In this document: positions 5,581 through 6,934 of the stretch, in pieces | Numbering within the stretch: the stretch's first letter is position 1 | Layout of the letters: each line of letters starts with the position of its first letter | Assembly (NCBI GenBank): GCA_035687255.1 | Contig: DASRYI010000025.1 | Coordinates: 1-6,934 of the forward strand | DNA from: JAKEHA01 sp035687255 | GTDB taxonomy: Bacteria > Krumholzibacteriota > Krumholzibacteriia > WVZY01 > JAKEHA01 | DNA length: 6,934 nucleotides | Direction: 5' to 3' | Translations under genes and position numbers: made by a program | Notes under the pieces: model-generated | Databases searched by the model: none | Seen by the model: only the letters and a program-made list of their open reading frames with translations | What the model was told of the DNA's origin: nothing

Positions 5581-6843
5581 ATGAAATCGCATCCCGTACT
5601 GGATACCGTCCACAACGAGCGCGGCAATATTCTGGTGATCGCGCTGTTGCTGGTGTTCGCCAGCTTCATCATCGGCGGTGCCGTCGCCATGATGAGCTCG
5701 ACGGATCTGAAGATCTCGGGGAACCAGGAGATGGGAACCGAGGCGCAGTTCAACGCCGAGGCGGGCATCGCCGAAGCCGTTCACCGCGTGAACATGGTCT
5801 ATCCGACCAACGTGATGGTCGGTGGCCAGCAGGTGAATGCGTCCATCCAGGACATGCCGCCCATCGATCCCAACTACAAGGCGTACATCATGCTGACGCC
5901 GGTGACCCCCAATCCCACCATCGTGGGCAGCACGATTACCGCGGGGACGTTGCAGGACCTCAGCGGCGATTACCTCGACTACAGCAAGGATTCGGGAACC
6001 AACGAAGTGGTGACGGTGGAGCACAAGTGGCAGGATCTCAACGGAAACGGTACGCGCGATGCGGGCGAAATCGTTCTCTACGATCCGCTGCAGGTGCCGC
6101 CGGAGAACTTCAAGAAAGGGAACCCGGTTGAAGTCATCACGGTCACGGGGCATTCGGGTACCGGCAAGCGTGAAGTGCAGACCGAAGTCACGCGCCTGCG
6201 TCTCTCATTCAAGAGCATGGGCGCGATGTACAGCGACAAGGCCCTGACCGTGTCGGGCAGCTCGGTCTTCTGCGGCTACAACCACGACCTCAACACGCCG
6301 GTGGGCACCGTGCTGAATGCCTGCTATGCCTACCACCTGGCCGACGATCACCTCGCCGGTGTCGCCACCACCGGTGACGTGGTGAGCCAGAAGGGCGCCA
6401 ACAAGACCGATGGCCAGCCCCCGACCAACACCGATGCCTCCAACCTGTGGTATTCACTGGCGGAGGCGCTGGGTGTCACGCAGAGCCAGGTCGAAGATCT
6501 GCTGGCCAACCCGGATAACACGTCGATTACCCCCGTGATCGACGGCATCACCTATATCAACGGCAATGCCACCATCAACGCGGGCGTGGTCGGCCATGGT
6601 CTGCTGTACGTGACCGGCGATGTGACCATCAACGGTGGTTTCCACTACTGGGGGATGATCTACGTCGAAGGCGACTGCAAGATCACGGGCACGCCGTGGA
6701 TTCTGGGAGCCGTCATGGTGAAGGGTTCCGCGGACTTCCAGTTCAGTGCCGGTAACTGCGGTATTCTGTATTCGGAAGATGCCGTGCAACAGTACGTGGG
6801 TGGTCTGTTCCCGATGGTCACGCTGGCCTGGCGGGAAATGTAG
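5581..6843 (+). CDS. pilX: PilX-like minor pilin with C-terminal beta-solenoid-like repeats
   Basis: A 420-residue PilX/GspK-type pseudopilin and the last gene of the operon, starting 26 bases after pilW. The leader ends ERG (13-15), followed by NILVIALLLVFASFIIGG. Position +5 is Ile rather than Glu, as is usual for PilX and GspK. Residues 39-68, with STDLKISGNQE and QFNAEAGIAEAVH, match the PilX_N domain. An EF-hand-type loop lies at 152-163 (D152, N154, N156, T158, D160, E163). The C-terminal part (about 322-397) shows glycines at 322, 340, 358, 376 and 394, an exact 18-residue period, suggesting a small beta-solenoid. Cysteines at 231, 248, 366 and 393 could form disulfides in the periplasm. 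ATG 5581 is preceded by GAGGAGA (5564-5570). A tip-complex role is known for PilX; the function of the C-terminal domain is not recognised. Confidence 0.85.
   Translation: MKSHPVLDTVHNERGNILVIALLLVFASFIIGGAVAMMSSTDLKISGNQEMGTEAQFNAEAGIAEAVHRVNMVYPTNVMVGGQQVNASIQDMPPIDPNYKAYIMLTPVTPNPTIVGSTITAGTLQDLSGDYLDYSKDSGTNEVVTVEHKWQDLNGNGTRDAGEIVLYDPLQVPPENFKKGNPVEVITVTGHSGTGKREVQTEVTRLRLSFKSMGAMYSDKALTVSGSSVFCGYNHDLNTPVGTVLNACYAYHLADDHLAGVATTGDVVSQKGANKTDGQPPTNTDASNLWYSLAEALGVTQSQVEDLLANPDNTSITPVIDGITYINGNATINAGVVGHGLLYVTGDVTINGGFHYWGMIYVEGDCKITGTPWILGAVMVKGSADFQFSAGNCGILYSEDAVQQYVGGLFPMVTLAWREM
6544..6771 (+). repeat. 18-residue tandem repeat at the PilX C-terminus
   Basis: Residues 322-397 of PilX form four full rungs plus a partial fifth, with the pattern G-[ILMA]-[TLIV]-[YM]-[IV]-x-G-[NDS]-x-x-[IF]. 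Glycines recur at 322/340/358/376/394 and again six residues later at 328/346/364/382. Phased glycines and alternating hydrophobic residues are typical of beta-solenoids. The period is read directly; the fold is inferred. Confidence 0.7.
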
Positions 6844-6870
6844 AGTCGCGCAACCCACTCGACCCGATAC

Positions 6871-6905
6871 ACGGGCTCCGGCGCCGGAAACGCGCCGGAG
6901 CTCGT
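6871..6905 (+). terminator. Hairpin terminator after pilX
   Basis: A 14-bp stem with one G-U pair joins 6871-6884 to 6892-6905 around a 7-base loop. Its core GCTCCGGCGC/GCGCCGGAGC is a perfect 10 bp. TGTGTTTG follows, a modest T-rich tail. It lies 27 bases after the pilX stop and closes the four-gene operon before any pilY1 gene. The last 29 bases of the window show nothing further. Confidence 0.8.
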
Positions 6906-6934
6906 TGTGTTTGCGGGCCACATTCTCGTTGGCT

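Overview
The window holds the 3' part of a type IV pilus secretin gene (pilQ, 1-1227) and, after a 450-base intergenic region, a complete four-gene minor-pilin operon on the same strand in the order fimU (GspH family) - pilV - pilW - pilX (1679-6843). All genes are on the + strand. The DNA is GC-rich with uniform codon use, and nothing suggests mobile DNA, CRISPR, or tRNA/rRNA genes. The mix of a pilus secretin, prepilins with dockerin/EF-hand-like calcium loops, SdrD_B-like domains and FG-GAP/VCBS repeats suggests a GC-rich Gram-negative (diderm) bacterium. Deltaproteobacteria-like or FCB-related candidate phyla would fit, but this taxonomic guess is weak inference because no marker gene is present.

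Layout. Positions 1-1227: secretin with N0/STN, N1 and the C-terminal secretin pore domain; its N-terminus is cut off by the window edge. Positions 1251-1284: strong hairpin terminator. Positions 1285-1678: non-coding control region with a near-perfect sigma-54 (-24/-12) promoter at 1605-1620, preceded by three dyad-symmetric sequences about 20 bp apart that look like enhancer sites. Positions 1679-6843: four tightly packed prepilin-like genes (gaps of 22, 2 and 26 bases), each with its own Shine-Dalgarno. Positions 6871-6905: strong terminator hairpin closing the operon.

How they work together. Minor pilins FimU, PilV, PilW and PilX are known to prime pilus assembly and sit at the pilus tip, and PilQ is the outer-membrane pore through which the fibre leaves. 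In the well-studied Pseudomonas operon the tip also carries PilY1, a separate large protein with a calcium-binding beta-propeller. No pilY1 follows pilX here before the terminator. Instead PilW is enlarged to 988 residues: a normal PilW prepilin (1-293), three tandem SdrD_B-like Ig/CnaB-type domains (about 298-575, a probable stalk), and seven FG-GAP/VCBS-type repeats (about 584-988) that would form one seven-bladed beta-propeller. The natural reading is a pilus-tip adhesin built directly into a minor pilin. EF-hand-type loops also lie in the bodies of FimU, PilW and PilX, and PilX ends in an exact 18-residue glycine-phased repeat that looks like a small beta-solenoid. Together these suggest an elaborate, calcium-dependent pilus tip under sigma-54 control. 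The tip-adhesin interpretation is inference from domain order; the domains and sites are read directly from the sequence.
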